Below are positions 63,466 to 64,000 of a DNA stretch of 64,000 bases, in pieces. The position numbers and the translations under genes were made by a program. The notes under the pieces are model-generated. The model saw nothing but the letters and a program-made list of their open reading frames with translations, searched no databases and was not told the origin of the DNA. Position 1 is the first letter of the stretch. The number at the start of each line of letters is the position of its first letter. Source of the stretch: Gigantopelta aegis (taxonomy: Eukaryota > Mollusca > Gastropoda > Neomphalida > Peltospiridae); contig NC_054713.1 of assembly GCF_016097555.1 (NCBI RefSeq), positions 14,463,893 through 14,527,892 of the forward strand, given 5' to 3'.

Positions 63466-64000
63466 TTTTAAGTTTGTTAACAATGGTAGTAAACTAAAGA
63501 GGGTCATGTTAATTATCCAGCAACTAACCGTAAGACGAGACGATTAATTTGTCACAAAAAATAACACAAAAGATATAGGAATACTGTAGTATTTTGTTTT
63601 TTTAAGGTTTTAACAACACAAAATGTATATTATAGTTTAAATAATAAACACACATAATTATTAAATATAAAATAACAATAGTACAAATGTATCACAGTAT
63701 AGTTTCTATGGAGGACAATACTTCACTTTTTGTATTTTTTAAAAATCTTTTGTTTTAATACCTTTTCAATGGTAAATGTTTCTGAGGATACCAATATTTA
63801 TTTTACTAAAACACAAGACTTTCATACTTTAGTAATGGGTTACCAGACTCAGTCTTCGTAGACCTTTACTATAGACCATCAATGAAAAAAGAAATGGAAT
63901 GTTGCATTGTTTTACCTCAAATGAAGGCCAAATTAATCATTAAACAACAAAAAAGCAAAACAATAACATAAAATGTATCCATGAATAAGTTAATTTCAAA
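63466..64000. other. no gene recognised
   Basis: AT-rich end of the window without assignable repeats or coding sequence. Confidence 0.4.

Overview
This is animal nuclear DNA: intron-rich, AT-rich and packed with tRNA-derived SINEs and short DNA transposons. The SINE families resemble those I associate with lophotrochozoan, probably molluscan, genomes. That placement is an inference from repeat style and protein similarity, not a database result.

Three host genes are supported. (1) A candidate MAJIN gene on + (10752-12869), whose family tethers meiotic telomeres to the nuclear envelope. (2) A single-exon TIGD4/TIGD6-like gene on - (21088-22608). It keeps the DNA-binding N terminus but has lost all three acidic transposase residues (K183, N285, E315). 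(3) The complete FARSB gene on +, the beta subunit of cytosolic phenylalanyl-tRNA synthetase. It has 19 coding exons from 23109 to 61276 and encodes 591 residues, close to the vertebrate length; every splice junction keeps phase. Intron 13 is a minor-spliceosome AT-AC intron. The TIGD-like and FARSB genes are head to head across 500 bp.

Layout: 1-10.7 kb holds SINEs, a LINE fragment and short DNA transposons; 10.7-12.9 kb MAJIN; 12.9-21 kb nested SINEs, poly-C tracts and a transposon with an internal minisatellite; 21-22.6 kb the TIGD-like gene; 23.1-61.3 kb FARSB with repeat-filled introns; 61.3-64 kb more repeats. One FARSB intron holds an incomplete LTR-retrotransposon fossil (gag part and an LTR-like segment).

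The most unusual structure lies inside FARSB. Two exons (7 and 9) run into tandem arrays whose unit is the 3' end of that exon plus its 5' splice site (80 bp x 4 and 43 bp x about 12), so the introns begin with rows of near-identical donor sites. Intron 15 carries about 8.3 kb of an 87-bp satellite. Its unit is the terminal segment of a short DNA transposon present as single copies at 8074 and 37463, and the rest of that transposon still flanks the array. Two other short transposons (20690, 45635) show smaller tandem growth of an internal or terminal piece. SINEs are modular: different tRNA heads combine with two 3' tails over a shared core. Several sit between direct duplications of about 95-270 bp, far longer than ordinary target-site duplications.

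For brevity, A, B and C denote the SINE heads, and tail-1 and tail-2 the 3' ends; they are defined at 44351 (A, tail-1), 3415 (B), 43249 (C) and 28100 (tail-2).
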